From contig JAVKFY010000069.1 of the NCBI GenBank assembly GCA_040223615.1, positions 62,001-126,000 of the forward strand: a DNA stretch of 64,000 nucleotides. The letters run 5' to 3'. Position numbers and translations under genes: made by a program. The notes beneath the pieces are model-generated. The model searched no databases. It was not told the DNA's origin and saw nothing but the letters and a program-made list of their open reading frames with translations. The stretch comes from JAVKFY01 sp040223615 (GTDB lineage Bacteria; Pseudomonadota; Alphaproteobacteria; GCA-2731375). Of this stretch, positions 15,940-26,370 are shown piece by piece (positions within the stretch are counted from its first letter, which is position 1; each line of letters starts with the position of its first letter).

Positions 15940-17036
15940 GGTATCCGGTCCAGCAGCGCCACACAGTGATCGATGGTCTGGGTCTGGTGCGGTTGCAACG
16001 CCTGCTGCCCCATGGCCTGCAAGGCGGGCAGGAACGGGTCTTCCAGGGTGCCGCGCCGACCGAGCAGCGTTTCCATCACCGCCATGCCCATGTATGGCAA
16101 GGTCGCGGCCGAGTAGCCGCCCTCGTGACACAGGACCAGCCGGCCATCGCAGAGCCGGGCGGCGGCATCGAGCAGCATCGCGGTCATCTCGCGGTAGCCG
16201 TCGGAGTGCAGCATCTGCCGACCCAGCGGATCGTAGCCGCCGGCATCGAAGCCCGACGGCACGATGATCAGCTCCGGCTTGAATTTCTCCAGCGCCGGGA
16301 TCACCACCCGCTCGAAGGCCGAGACGTAGGCGCCGACGCCGGAACCCGGCGGCAGTGGGATGTTGATGTTGGTGCCGGCGCCCGCGTCCGCGCCGTTCTC
16401 TTCGACCATGCCGCTGTCGGTGGGAAAACAGCGATCCTGGTGCAGCGACATGGTGAGGACGCGCGGATCGGTCCAGAACGCCGACTGCGTGCCGTTGCCG
16501 TGGTGCGTGTCCCAGTCGACGGTGGCGATGCGGTTGATGCCGCGCTCGGCCATGGCGTGCAGCGCCGCCAGCGCCGCGTTGCCGAAGATGCAGAAGCCGC
16601 GGCCGCGGTTCGCCTCGGCGTGGTGGCCGGGCGGCCGCACCAGGGCATAGGCGTTATCGACCTTGCCCGCTAGCACCGCGTCGACCGCCTCGATCACGCC
16701 GCCGGCGCCCAGCGCCGCGATCTCGTAGCTGCCGCGCCCGAAGGGGGTGTTGTCGCCGGCCTCGCCGCCGGCCTTGGCGCTCAAGGTGCGGATGCGCTCC
16801 ACGTAGTCGGCGTCGTGGAATCGGGTGATCTCGGCCACGGTGGCCTGGCGCGGCTTGATCGGCACCAGATCGTCCCACAGGCCGGCGACTTCAAGCACGT
16901 TGCGGAACCGGCGCTTGGTATCGGGGTTCTCGGCGTGCTGATAGGGTTCGACGTCGAGGCCCGGGTGGCGGTACAGCGCGTAGCCGCCGGTATCGTGCCA
17001 CATGTACAGCTCGTGCCAGACGAAACCGGTGCTCAT
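15936..17036 (-). CDS. class II histone deacetylase-like / acetylpolyamine amidohydrolase
   Basis: A 366-residue zinc amidohydrolase. The general-base pair is His138-His139 in RPPGHHAEA; zinc ligands are Asp176 and His178 in TVDWDTHHGNG and Asp264 in PSGFDAGGYD. The length and the start MSTGFVWHELYMWHDTG are typical of bacterial class II HDAC homologues, which remove acyl groups from polyamines or other small amines. Directly upstream is a dipeptide-type ABC transporter (17088-22770), so uptake of an acylated amine followed by deacylation is a reasonable reading. The stop overlaps the start of a DUF1194 gene. Confidence 0.92.
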   Translation of the reverse strand: MSTGFVWHELYMWHDTGGYALYRHPGLDVEPYQHAENPDTKRRFRNVLEVAGLWDDLVPIKPRQATVAEITRFHDADYVERIRTLSAKAGGEAGDNTPFGRGSYEIAALGAGGVIEAVDAVLAGKVDNAYALVRPPGHHAEANRGRGFCIFGNAALAALHAMAERGINRIATVDWDTHHGNGTQSAFWTDPRVLTMSLHQDRCFPTDSGMVEENGADAGAGTNINIPLPPGSGVGAYVSAFERVVIPALEKFKPELIIVPSGFDAGGYDPLGRQMLHSDGYREMTAMLLDAAARLCDGRLVLCHEGGYSAATLPYMGMAVMETLLGRRGTLEDPFLPALQAMGQQALQPHQTQTIDHCVALLDRIP

Positions 17037-17087
17037 GCGCGGACTCCTTTGTCCACGATGGTCGGGCGGCCCCGGCCGCCTGTCAAA

Positions 17088-17981
17088 TCACCGCGAGCGG
17101 AGCCGCGGGTCGAGCGTGTCGCGCACCGAGTCGCCGAACAGGTTGAAGGCGAACACCGCCAGGGTGATCGCCAGGCCCGGGAAGATCGCGATCCACGGCG
17201 CGCTCTCCGCATACTCCTCCGCCCCGCCCTGCAGCATCAGGCCCCAGGCCGGTGTCGGCTCCTGCACGCCCAGACCGAGATAGCTGAGCGAGGCTTCGAG
17301 CAGGATCGCCTGACCGACAAAGGCGGTGAGCATGATCAGGTACGGCGCCATCACGTTCGGCGCCATGTGACGCAGGATGATGCGGGTGTGGCTGTAGCCC
17401 ATCGCCCGGGCGGCGTCGACATAGGGAATCTCGCGGATCGCCAGGGCCGAGGAGCGCACCACGCGGGCGCAGTTCGGGATGAACGGCAAGGTGATGGCGA
17501 TGATCACGTTCTGGGTGCCGGGGCCGAGGATGGAGACCACGGCCAGCGCCATGATAATCAGCGGGAAGGCCATGAACACGTCCATCACGCGCTGGAACAC
17601 CAGGTCGAACAGGCCGCCGAAATAGGCCGACGACACCCCCAGCACCAGCCCGATGGTCGACCCGGCGAAGGCGGCGACGAAGCCGACGAACAGCGCGGTG
17701 CGCGCGCCGTAGATGATCCGGCTCAGCAGGTCGCGGCCGAACTGGTCGGTGCCGAGCAGGAACGCCGCACCCGGCGCCTCGTGCATATTCGCGAACGAGG
17801 TCGCGGTCGGATCGTACGGTGCGATCAGATCGGCGAACAGCGCCATGAAGATCATCAACAGCACCACGAAGGCGCCGGCGGCGCCCAGCGGATGGCGCCG
17901 CGCCTGATAGACGACGGTGGTGTACCACGGCCGCGGCGGCGCCAGTTCGTCGAGGTCGAGGCTCGGATCGCTCGCGGTCAT
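17088..17981 (-). CDS. ABC transporter permease, DppC type
   Basis: A 297-residue permease of the dipeptide/oligopeptide/nickel family. The start MTASDPSLDLDE at 17981 has GAGGAC in front and is seven bases after the DppB-type stop. It has a first membrane helix (GAAGAFVVLLMIFMALFADLIA), the family motif LLGTDQFGRDLLSRIIYGARTAL, and the EAA-loop region around DAARAMGYSHTRIILRHM that contacts the ATPases. The C-terminus GDSVRDTLDPRLR is also diagnostic. It pairs with the DppB-type permease upstream. Confidence 0.93.
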   Translation of the reverse strand: MTASDPSLDLDELAPPRPWYTTVVYQARRHPLGAAGAFVVLLMIFMALFADLIAPYDPTATSFANMHEAPGAAFLLGTDQFGRDLLSRIIYGARTALFVGFVAAFAGSTIGLVLGVSSAYFGGLFDLVFQRVMDVFMAFPLIIMALAVVSILGPGTQNVIIAITLPFIPNCARVVRSSALAIREIPYVDAARAMGYSHTRIILRHMAPNVMAPYLIMLTAFVGQAILLEASLSYLGLGVQEPTPAWGLMLQGGAEEYAESAPWIAIFPGLAITLAVFAFNLFGDSVRDTLDPRLRSR

Positions 17982-17988
17982 GGCGTCC

Positions 17989-18960
17989 TCACGCGTAGCG
18001 GATGCGCGGGTCGAGCCACGCATACAGCAGGTCGACCAGGAAGTTGGTCAACACGAAGATCATCACCACCAGCAGCACCAGCGCCTGGGTCAGCGTGTAG
18101 TCATTGTTCAGCACCGCTTCGACGAACAGCTTGCCCAGGCCGTTCAGGTTGAACACCTGCTCGGTCACCACCAGCCCGCCCATCAGGAAGGCAAACTCGA
18201 TGCCGATCACCGTAACCACCGGCAGCATCGCGTTGCGCAGCGCGTGCCGGTTGATGATCACCTTCTCCAACAGGCCCTTGGCGCGGGCGGTGCGAACGTA
18301 GTCCTCGCGCAGCACCTCCAGCAGCGTGGAGCGGGTCATGCGGGTGGCCACGGCGGAATAGCGATAGCCGGTGGCCAGCGCCGGCCAGATCAGCTGCGAC
18401 AGGTTGTGCCAGGGGTCTTCCCACAGCGACTTGTATTGAATCGGCGGCATCCAGGGCTGACCGAAGTGGTTCTGCGAGATGATCAGGATGCCGAGGATCA
18501 ACAGGATGCCAAGCCAGAAGGACGGCATCGCGATGCCGGCGATGGAGATCGACCGGACCACGTAATCGACCCAGGTATTCTGCTTCACCGCCGCGATGGT
18601 GCCGAGCGGCAACGCGATCGCGATCGAGATCAGCGTGGTCATGATCGCGAGCTGCAGCGACAGCTCGAAGCGCAGACCGATTTCGTGCCAGACCTTCTGG
18701 CCGGTCCACATCGACTCGCCGAAGTCGAGCACCAGCAGGCCCAGAATATAGTCGACGAACTGGACGAACATCGGGTCGTTCAGGCCCAGTTCCTCCTGGC
18801 AGATCGCCAGCGCTTCCTTGTCGAAATAACCGCCGGTGCCAGCGAGGCGCAGTTCGCACACATCGCCCGGCACCGCGCGCAGCAATAGGAAAACCAATAC
18901 CGCGGCGCCGAGCAGGGTCGGCACCATCAGCAGCAGGCGCTTGATTGTATAGGTATACAT
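17989..18960 (-). CDS. ABC transporter permease, DppB type
   Basis: A 323-residue permease beginning MYTYTIKRLLLMVPTLLGAA, the usual DppB opening, with PGDVCELRLAG in the first periplasmic loop, the EAA loop around RTARAKGLLEKVIINRHALRNA, and the ending LLYAWLDPRIRYA. The region CELRLAGTGGYFDKEALAICQEELGLNDP carries two cysteines that could form a periplasmic disulfide. Between it and the binding-protein gene is a strong hairpin (18984-19008). Confidence 0.93.
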   Translation of the reverse strand: MYTYTIKRLLLMVPTLLGAAVLVFLLLRAVPGDVCELRLAGTGGYFDKEALAICQEELGLNDPMFVQFVDYILGLLVLDFGESMWTGQKVWHEIGLRFELSLQLAIMTTLISIAIALPLGTIAAVKQNTWVDYVVRSISIAGIAMPSFWLGILLILGILIISQNHFGQPWMPPIQYKSLWEDPWHNLSQLIWPALATGYRYSAVATRMTRSTLLEVLREDYVRTARAKGLLEKVIINRHALRNAMLPVVTVIGIEFAFLMGGLVVTEQVFNLNGLGKLFVEAVLNNDYTLTQALVLLVVMIFVLTNFLVDLLYAWLDPRIRYA

Positions 18961-18983
18961 TGGTCAATACCGCGTCAGGCAGC

Positions 18984-19008
18984 GGCCCCGGCAACTCCCG
19001 CCGGGACC
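18984..19008 (-). other. intercistronic hairpin after the binding-protein gene
   Basis: On the minus strand GGTCCCGGC pairs with GCCGGGGCC (nine base pairs, one G-U) around a seven-base loop. No U-run follows, so it is more likely an mRNA-stabilising or attenuating hairpin than a terminator. Such hairpins after a binding-protein gene are a known means of producing more binding protein than permease. Confidence 0.6.
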
Positions 19009-19033
19009 GCCCTCAACCTGACGATACGCGGAC

Positions 19034-20656
19034 CTATTGGTCGATCCAGATGCTCGACAGGTCCTGGTTCAGATAGTGGCTCGGGCTGATCTTCCAGCCC
19101 TTCACCTCGCTGCGGTGCGGAATGATGCGATACCACCACAGGGTGATCATCGAGTGCGCCTCTTCACCCAGCACACGCATCTCCATCTCCCGCATCAGCT
19201 TGCGCTGCTCGTTGACATCCGCGGTCTGGTTCATCGCCTCGAACAGCCGGTCGACCTCGCGGTCCTGGTAGTTGGCGTAGTTGTTGCCGGACTTGTCGTC
19301 GGAGATGAACTTCGACACGTCGAGCAGCGGGTTCACCACCGCCTGGCAGTTGAAGTCGAGCGAGATGTCGTAGGTCTTCTGCTTGCGCAGCATGTCGTAG
19401 AACGGCCCGGTCGGCAGCACCTGCTGCTCCGCGGTGACGCCGATCTGCTTCCACTGGTCGATCAGCCACACGCCAACGATCTTGTACGGCTGGTCGACGG
19501 CGCGGTTGTTCATCTTCAACGACAGGCCGTCGCCAAAGCCGGCTTCGGCCAGCAGCTTCTTGGCCTCCGCCCGCGACTTGTCGAGATCCGGCCAGTAGCC
19601 TGGAATCTTCTCCAGCTCTGCCTTGGTCGCCGCCAGCGGATGACCCGGGAAGGCGATGCCGCCAACCGCCTTCACGATGGCGATCTCCGACAGATACTTG
19701 GAGCCGCCCCAACGGTCGATCGCCAGGGTCAGCGCCTTACGCACCCGCGGATCCTTCATCTTGTCGGACTTATGGTTCGGGGTGACCAGCAGCACGCAGT
19801 TCCAGTCGCTTTCCTGGACCGTGATCTTGTCGCCGAGCGCCGCCACCAGGTCGTCACGGCTCTTCGGCGGGAAGCCGCGGAACTCGATCTGCGCCTGGCC
19901 GCCGCGCACCGCCTGCACGCGAAGCGACTGCTTCTTGGCGAAGATGCCCTCGAAGCCGTCCAGATAGGGCTTGCCTTCGTGGTAGTAGTCCGGGTTGCGC
20001 TCGCCCTTGATCACCGCGCCGGGCTGCAGCTCGACGAACTTGAACGGGCCCGAGCCTTCGATGTTCTTCTCGTACCAATGCTGATCGGCATCGAGCCGGG
20101 CCTTGGCGTAGACGAAGTTGTACGGATTGGCGAGCGACGGCAGGAACGCGCCGGACGGGTATTTCAGGTCGAACTGGATGGTGTGGTCGTCGGTCGCGGC
20201 GACCTTGTCGACCATCACGAAGAACGCCTTGCGCGCGCTGGCCACGCCCTGCGGCGGGAAGATGATGCGCTCGAAGGTGGCGGCAACGTCATGCGCGGTC
20301 AGCGGCTTGCCGTCGTGGAACTTCACACCCTTGCGGATATTGAAGACGTAGCGCTTGCCGTCGTCCGAGGCCGTCGGCATCTCGGTGCACAGATCGCAGA
20401 CGAAGTCTGTCGGCGAGGACGGGTTCTCCGGATTGACCCGGATCAGCGTGCTGTAGAACGGCGCGATCGGGTGGATCAGCGCGAACGTGGTCTCGCGGTG
20501 GCCGTCGAAGCTCGGCGGCTCGGCCGGGATAACGTATTTCAGCGTACCGCCGCGTTTCGGCTTCGCGTGCGCGGCGGCAAACGCCGCCCCGCCGCTCAGC
20601 GCCAGCGACAGGCCGACGCCCGCCGCCAGTACCCAGTGACTAAGTCGCTTTGTCAT
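19034..20656 (-). CDS. ABC transporter substrate-binding protein, SBP_bac_5 family
   Basis: A 540-residue periplasmic binding protein with a signal peptide (residues 1-28, ending GGAAFA) and RGGTLKYVIPAEPPSFDGH, the usual start of the mature family 5 protein. NIRKGVKFHDGKPLTAHDV and NPDYYHEGKPYLDGF are conserved family segments. Family 5 ligands include di- and oligopeptides, nickel chelates, opines and other amines; nothing here fixes the ligand, though the neighbouring deacetylase favours an acylated amine. A pair of cysteines (CDLC near residue 88) could form a disulfide. Confidence 0.93.
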   Translation of the reverse strand: MTKRLSHWVLAAGVGLSLALSGGAAFAAAHAKPKRGGTLKYVIPAEPPSFDGHRETTFALIHPIAPFYSTLIRVNPENPSSPTDFVCDLCTEMPTASDDGKRYVFNIRKGVKFHDGKPLTAHDVAATFERIIFPPQGVASARKAFFVMVDKVAATDDHTIQFDLKYPSGAFLPSLANPYNFVYAKARLDADQHWYEKNIEGSGPFKFVELQPGAVIKGERNPDYYHEGKPYLDGFEGIFAKKQSLRVQAVRGGQAQIEFRGFPPKSRDDLVAALGDKITVQESDWNCVLLVTPNHKSDKMKDPRVRKALTLAIDRWGGSKYLSEIAIVKAVGGIAFPGHPLAATKAELEKIPGYWPDLDKSRAEAKKLLAEAGFGDGLSLKMNNRAVDQPYKIVGVWLIDQWKQIGVTAEQQVLPTGPFYDMLRKQKTYDISLDFNCQAVVNPLLDVSKFISDDKSGNNYANYQDREVDRLFEAMNQTADVNEQRKLMREMEMRVLGEEAHSMITLWWYRIIPHRSEVKGWKISPSHYLNQDLSSIWIDQ

Positions 20657-20770
20657 TATCGTTTCCTCCTTGATCGCTGCGCCCGTCGGTCGACCGACGG
20701 GCCAGCATTCGCTCGGTGCCCCCTCCCCAGGGAACCGCCTTCTCCCATGATACGCACCCGCCAGGGCGCG

Positions 20771-21774
<1,004 letters not shown>

Positions 21775-21778
<4 letters not shown>

Positions 21779-22770
21779 GCCTGGGCCATTTCCGCGCTGA
21801 GCGCATCGTGGTGGAAGCAGGCAGCGGTGTGCCCGGGGGTAATCTCGGTCAGCGGCGGGATCGCGGCGGCGCACTGCTCGGTGGCGAAACGGCAGCGCGG
21901 CCGGAACGCACAGCCGCCGTCGAGCCGCGTCAGGTCCGGCGGCTGGCCCTCGATCGGGATCAGCTTGGCGGTGCGCGGCTGGTCCAGGCGCGGCACCGAG
22001 CGCAGCAGACCCAGCGTGTAGGGATGGCGCGGATTTTTGTAGATGTCGCGCGCGTTGCCGCGCTCGACGACGCGGCCGGCGTACATCACGTTGACCCGGT
22101 CGGCATAGCGCGCGACCACGCCCAGATTGTGGGTGATGACGATCAGCGCCACGCCGAGCCGCCGCGTGAGCTGCTTCATCAACTCCAGAATCTGCGCCTG
22201 GATGGTGACGTCGAGCGCCGTCGTCGGCTCGTCGGCGATGATCAGCTTCGGCTCGCAGGACAGCGCCATGGCGATCATCACCCGCTGGCGCATGCCGCCC
22301 GACAGGTGATGCGGATACTGCTTCAGCCGGCGCGGCGCGTCGGCGATGCCGACCATGCCGAGCAGTTCGATGGCGCGCGCATCGGCCTGCTCCTGGCTCA
22401 TCCCCAGGTGCTGCATCGTCGTCTCGGTGAGTTGCCGGCCGATCGAGAGCACCGGGTTCAGCGAAGTCATCGGCTCCTGGAACACCATGCCGATGTCGCG
22501 CCCGCGCACTTCGCGGATCTCCTCGTCGGAAAGCGTCAGCAGGTCGCGCCCGTCGAACAGCACCTCGCCGCCGGTGATCCGGCCTGGCGGATCGGGAATC
22601 AGGCGAAGGATCGACAAGGCGGTCACCGACTTGCCGCAGCCGCTTTCGCCAACCACGGCGACGGTCTCGCCGGCCCCGACCGAGAACGAAACCCCGTCCA
22701 CGGCCTGCACGGTACCCGCGGTCGTGTCGAACTGGGTACGCAACTCACGAATGTCCAACAGCACCGTCAC
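21775..22770 (-). CDS. ABC transporter ATP-binding protein, DppD type
   Basis: A 331-residue ATPase if the GTG at 22770 (VTVLLDIRELRTQF) is the start; an in-frame GTG at 22821 would add 17 residues with no homology. Walker A GESGCGKSVT, signature LSGGMRQRVMIAMAL, Walker B LIIADEPTTALD, and the C-terminal GCAFRPRCRFAT cysteine motif are intact. It is the first transporter gene, followed by DppF-type ATPase, binding protein and the two permeases, an order opposite to many dpp operons where the binding protein comes first. Confidence 0.9.
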
Positions 22771-22845
22771 CGGCCCCGCACGCTCCCCTGACGTCTCCCG
22801 GCGGCTACACTCCGGCGACACGGAAATTTTTTCAAGTAAATGCTT

Positions 22846-23988
22846 CTAGGTCGCGGTGGCTTCGCTCAGCGCGCGGTGGAAATGCTGCAACGCCGGTTCG
22901 TTGCGTCCGAAGGTCAGATGCGACTGGGCGCCGGCGTGGAAGCCCTTCTGCACTTTCTCCGCCAGCGGGAAGTCCTCTTGCTCCACGGTGGCCAGCAGCA
23001 GGTCGAAATTGCGGTCCCAGTGGCGGCGGGCGCTGTCGGTCGTGGTCGGCTCCGGCGTGTACAGCGAGATGTACATCACCGACTCCTCCACCCCGTCGCC
23101 GGCCGGATAGACGTGCCAAGTCTCCAGATGGTCGCCCTGCATGATGAACACGGTGTTCGGGAACAGCACGTAGACCATCGCGGAGTGCCGAACCAGATCC
23201 CACTCGCTCTCCGGCTGCTCGCGCAACTCGCCGATGGTCTTGCGGGCGCCGATCATCCGCAGGTTGCGCCCGAAGCCGTCGAAACAGGCCCGGTCGGTGT
23301 ACAGGATCGGCCCCACCGTGGTTGGGTGCAGGCTCGACAGGTGGTAGAGCTCCAGGAAGGTGTCGACCACCAGCTTCCAGTTCAGCGGCCGGTGCAGCAC
23401 CCTGGTCTCGTAGTGGTGATAGCCGTCGAGCCGATAGGCCGCCATGTCATCGCCGAGCCCGCCGAGCCGCGCCTCCAGGTCGATCTTCACGTCGGGGCTG
23501 GCACCGACCCAGATCATCCCGAACCGCTCCTCGATCGGCAGCGGCACCAGGCCGTGGCTCTCGCGCGGCATGCCCTCGAAGGCAGCCTCGTGCGGCCGGG
23601 GCAGCAGCTTGCCCTCCAGGTCGTAGGTCCAGGCGTGGTACGGGCAGGTGAAGGCGCGCGCCTTGCCGCATCCCTTGGCGACCCGCGAGCCGCGATGCCG
23701 GCAGACGTTCATGAACGCGCGCAGCATGCCATCGCGGCCGCGCGTCACCAGGATCGGCACGCCGGAATAGTCTTCCTCAAAATAGTCGCCCGGCTCGGGC
23801 ACCCGGCAGCTCAGGCCGAGATTGAGCGGCCAGCGCTTGAACAGGTTGGCCTGCTCGGCCCTTGCATGCTCGGGACAGAAATAGTCGGTTACCGGCGTCG
23901 GATAGACCGCGTCGGCCATCGCCGTCGTCCCGGTGTCGAGAAATTTCAGCAGCTTGTGCGCCTGACGCACCTGCTCAGCATGCTGCAT
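22846..23988 (-). CDS. Rieske aromatic ring-hydroxylating oxygenase, alpha subunit
   Basis: A 380-residue oxygenase. The ATG at 23988 follows GGAG and removes a basic leader present in the longer frame. The Rieske ligands are Cys96 and His98 (CRHRG) and Cys115 and His118 (CPYHAW). Mononuclear iron histidines are His216 and His221 in DTFLELYHLSSLH, an arrangement typical of the family. No small beta subunit, ferredoxin or reductase is adjacent, so electrons must come from elsewhere or it belongs to the alpha-only demethylase-like class. It precedes the Dpp-type transporter on the same strand by 75 bases, so it may act on the imported compound. Confidence 0.9.
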   Translation of the reverse strand: MQHAEQVRQAHKLLKFLDTGTTAMADAVYPTPVTDYFCPEHARAEQANLFKRWPLNLGLSCRVPEPGDYFEEDYSGVPILVTRGRDGMLRAFMNVCRHRGSRVAKGCGKARAFTCPYHAWTYDLEGKLLPRPHEAAFEGMPRESHGLVPLPIEERFGMIWVGASPDVKIDLEARLGGLGDDMAAYRLDGYHHYETRVLHRPLNWKLVVDTFLELYHLSSLHPTTVGPILYTDRACFDGFGRNLRMIGARKTIGELREQPESEWDLVRHSAMVYVLFPNTVFIMQGDHLETWHVYPAGDGVEESVMYISLYTPEPTTTDSARRHWDRNFDLLLATVEQEDFPLAEKVQKGFHAGAQSHLTFGRNEPALQHFHRALSEATAT

Positions 23989-24182
23989 GGCTACTCCGCC
24001 CGTGTGTTGCACCCGCCGGCGTCGCGTCGGTTCGGGTTCGCGTTGCCGTCTTTCGGTCATTCTACCATGCCAGTTTAGGAATTCAGCAGCACTGCCGCGC
24101 GAAACTGATCCGCGCTACAGTGCCGGCGGACGGCCACTTGGTGCACGGGGGCCAGCGGGGCTCGGAGGTGGTTGGACAGGGC

Positions 24183-24779
24183 ATGTCGGCGAGCGAGCAG
24201 GCAGCGACACGGCGGATCGACGAACCGGACAACGGCGATCGGGGCTGGCGCGAACGCTTTGCGCGGCTGCTGCGGCTGCGCCTGGTGATCCCGATCCTGC
24301 GCGGCCGGCACTCGCCTGACTACACCTCGCGCGGCGTGTTCTGGGGCCTGCTGATCGCGATGACCCCGACCGTTGGCATCCAGATGCCGATCATCGCCGC
24401 GATCTGGCTGGTCGCCCGCAAGATCGACCGCCGGCACGACTTCAACCTGGTCGTCGCGCTGGCCTGGACCTGGGTCTCCAACGTCTTCACCCTGGCGCCG
24501 ATCTACTACGCCTTCCTGGTCACCGGCCGGCTGCTGCTCGGCCACTGGGACGGACTTCCCGACTTCAACGACTTCGCCAGGCAGCTCGACGCGGTGCTGC
24601 ACGTCGAGGCCGACTGGTTTACCTCGCTGTGGCTGATCATCTGGCGCATCGTCGAGACCTGGGGCCTGCCGCTGCTGGTCGGCTGCGTGCCCTGGGCGAT
24701 CGCAGCGGCCCTGCTCGGCTACTACTGGAGTCTGCGCGCGATGCGCCGCTTCCGCATTCGCCGCGGCGTGGTCGACTGA
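24183..24779 (+). CDS. DUF2062 membrane protein
   Basis: A 198-residue protein with DUF2062 features: a charged N-terminus, LRLVIPILRGRHSPDYTSRGVFWGLLIAMTP, then FNLVVALAWTWVSNVFT and two further hydrophobic segments. Function unknown; family members are inner-membrane proteins. The gene is divergent from the Rieske oxygenase; 194 bases separate the two starts and I see no further element there beyond likely promoters. Confidence 0.82.
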   Translation: MSASEQAATRRIDEPDNGDRGWRERFARLLRLRLVIPILRGRHSPDYTSRGVFWGLLIAMTPTVGIQMPIIAAIWLVARKIDRRHDFNLVVALAWTWVSNVFTLAPIYYAFLVTGRLLLGHWDGLPDFNDFARQLDAVLHVEADWFTSLWLIIWRIVETWGLPLLVGCVPWAIAAALLGYYWSLRAMRRFRIRRGVVD

Positions 24780-25693
24780 GCTCCGACACCCCCCTTCCCT
24801 TCGATCAGCAGGCGCGTCTCGGCCGCTACTCCGAGCGCCGTTTTCTCGCCGCCATCGTGGTCATCGCGCTCGCCGGTGGCGCCCTGTTTGCCGCCCTGCT
24901 CGCGGCCATCGCCGCCGCCTGGGCCAGTTTCGGCGAGCGCCCCGGCCTGCTGCTCGAGTTGCTGCGCGATCCGCTGCGCAACTGGGAGCTGGTGTCCGCC
25001 TACAAGGCACTGTCGGTGCTGGCGGTCGAGTTCGGCTTCCTGGCGGTCTGGCTCTTCGCCGTCTGGATCGCGCTCCTCGTCGTACACCGCCGACCGCTGC
25101 GCACCGCCCTGACCGGCGCGCGTCGCTTTCGCTGGGGGCTGTTCGCGACCAGCTTTGCGATCCTGCTGGCGCTGCTGCTGGCCGGGCTCGGCATCCAGGT
25201 CGCGATCTGGCCGGACGAGCTAGAGCTGGTGTTCGATCCCGGCCGGTTTGTCGTGATGCTGCCCTGGGTCGCCGGCATGCTGGTGTTGCAGGTCCTGGCC
25301 GAGGAAGTGGTGTTCCGCGGCTACCTGCTGCAGGCGCTGCGTCTGCTGCTGCCGCGATGGGTCGTGTGGTTCGCGGTCAGTGCGCTGTTCGCCCTGGCCC
25401 ACGGCCTGAATCCGGAAGCCAGCAGCGACTATGCATTTCTATTTTTATTTTTTGTAATGGGTGGTTACTTGACGTTTCTCCCATTCTACTCGAATGGTCT
25501 GGAGACCGCGTTCGGCGCCCATCTGGCGAATAACGTCATGGCCTTGCTGGTGGTCGGCAACCCACTGTCGAACTTCCCGACCTCGACGGTGTTCTGGGCG
25601 CCGGCGCCGGGCGTGCTGGAATCGCTGGTCTCGATCAGCGTCGTCCTGGCGCTGCATTTTGCGCTGCTGCACCTGCTCGCCCGGCGCGGCTGA
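24776..25693 (+). CDS. CPBP-family intramembrane protease (start uncertain)
   Basis: A membrane protein of about 305 residues with eight or so hydrophobic segments and the CPBP (Abi) motifs: EEVVFRGYLLQAL (motif 1, glutamates and arginine), ALAHGLN (motif 2 histidine) and HLANN (motif 3). These form the metal-dependent intramembrane protease site of the Rce1 group. No ATG, GTG or TTG lies near the expected start; the frame has a CTG at 24776 overlapping the DUF2062 stop, a GTG 147 bases earlier at 24629 inside the preceding gene, and a GTG at about 24857 inside the first helix. I use the CTG as the position where homology and hydrophobicity fit best. Confidence 0.8.
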   Translation: MSSDTPLPFDQQARLGRYSERRFLAAIVVIALAGGALFAALLAAIAAAWASFGERPGLLLELLRDPLRNWELVSAYKALSVLAVEFGFLAVWLFAVWIALLVVHRRPLRTALTGARRFRWGLFATSFAILLALLLAGLGIQVAIWPDELELVFDPGRFVVMLPWVAGMLVLQVLAEEVVFRGYLLQALRLLLPRWVVWFAVSALFALAHGLNPEASSDYAFLFLFFVMGGYLTFLPFYSNGLETAFGAHLANNVMALLVVGNPLSNFPTSTVFWAPAPGVLESLVSISVVLALHFALLHLLARRG

Positions 25694-25697
25694 CCCG

Positions 25698-26339
25698 CTA
25701 CTCGGCCGCCTGCGGCATCGGCGGCATGGTTTCCGCGAAGCTCTTGCGCGCGAACATCTCGCCGCCGGCGCGCTGGATGTTGGCGCAACCGCCGAGGATG
25801 GCTTTGCCCTCCGGCGTGTTCGACACGTAGAACATCACCGGCGCCAGCATCAGGTCGGCAATCGTGCAGTCGTCGCCGGCCAGCCACTTGTGCTCGGCCA
25901 TGTGTGCGTCGATCAGCTTGAGCTGACGCTCCGCCTCCGGCAGCGCCGCCTTGATCGTGTCCTCGTTGGCCTGACCGCCCATCATCGGCGCGACGATGCG
26001 CTCGAACACGATACCGCGGATCAGGGTCGGGTAGAGGTAGGCGTTGATCGTGCTGACCCATTGTTCCATCAGCGCCCGCCCCGCCGCCGTGTCGGGCACC
26101 AGCGCCGGTCCGCCGCTGAAGGTCTCGTCGATGTAGCGCGCGATCGCGCTGGTCTCGTAGATCGTCAGGTCGCCATGCTGCAGCACCGGCATCTTGCGGA
26201 ACGGATGTAGGCGCACATAGTCGTCGGCCTTCAGGTCGGCCTCGGCCAGTTCGTAGCTTGCGCCCTTCTCCACACAAGCCATGCGTGCGGTGCGCACGTA
26301 GGTGGAAAACGGGCTGCCGTGGATGGTTACGTCGGCCAT
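25698..26339 (-). CDS. glutathione S-transferase family protein
   Basis: A 213-residue GST. The N-terminal thioredoxin-like domain includes IHGSPFSTYVRTARMAC, with Ser11 or Thr12 as candidate catalytic residue, the cis-proline in RKMPVLQHGD and the glutathione-binding ETSAIARYIDE. The helical C-terminal domain has DDCTIADLMLAPVMFYV with the structural N-capping Asp. It lies 31 bases after the SRPBCC gene in an ArsR-led group, so its expression may be controlled by that repressor. Confidence 0.9.
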   Translation of the reverse strand: MADVTIHGSPFSTYVRTARMACVEKGASYELAEADLKADDYVRLHPFRKMPVLQHGDLTIYETSAIARYIDETFSGGPALVPDTAAGRALMEQWVSTINAYLYPTLIRGIVFERIVAPMMGGQANEDTIKAALPEAERQLKLIDAHMAEHKWLAGDDCTIADLMLAPVMFYVSNTPEGKAILGGCANIQRAGGEMFARKSFAETMPPMPQAAE

Positions 26340-26370
26340 TGTCTGTCGCTCCCTGTGGGCGGCGCCGGGC

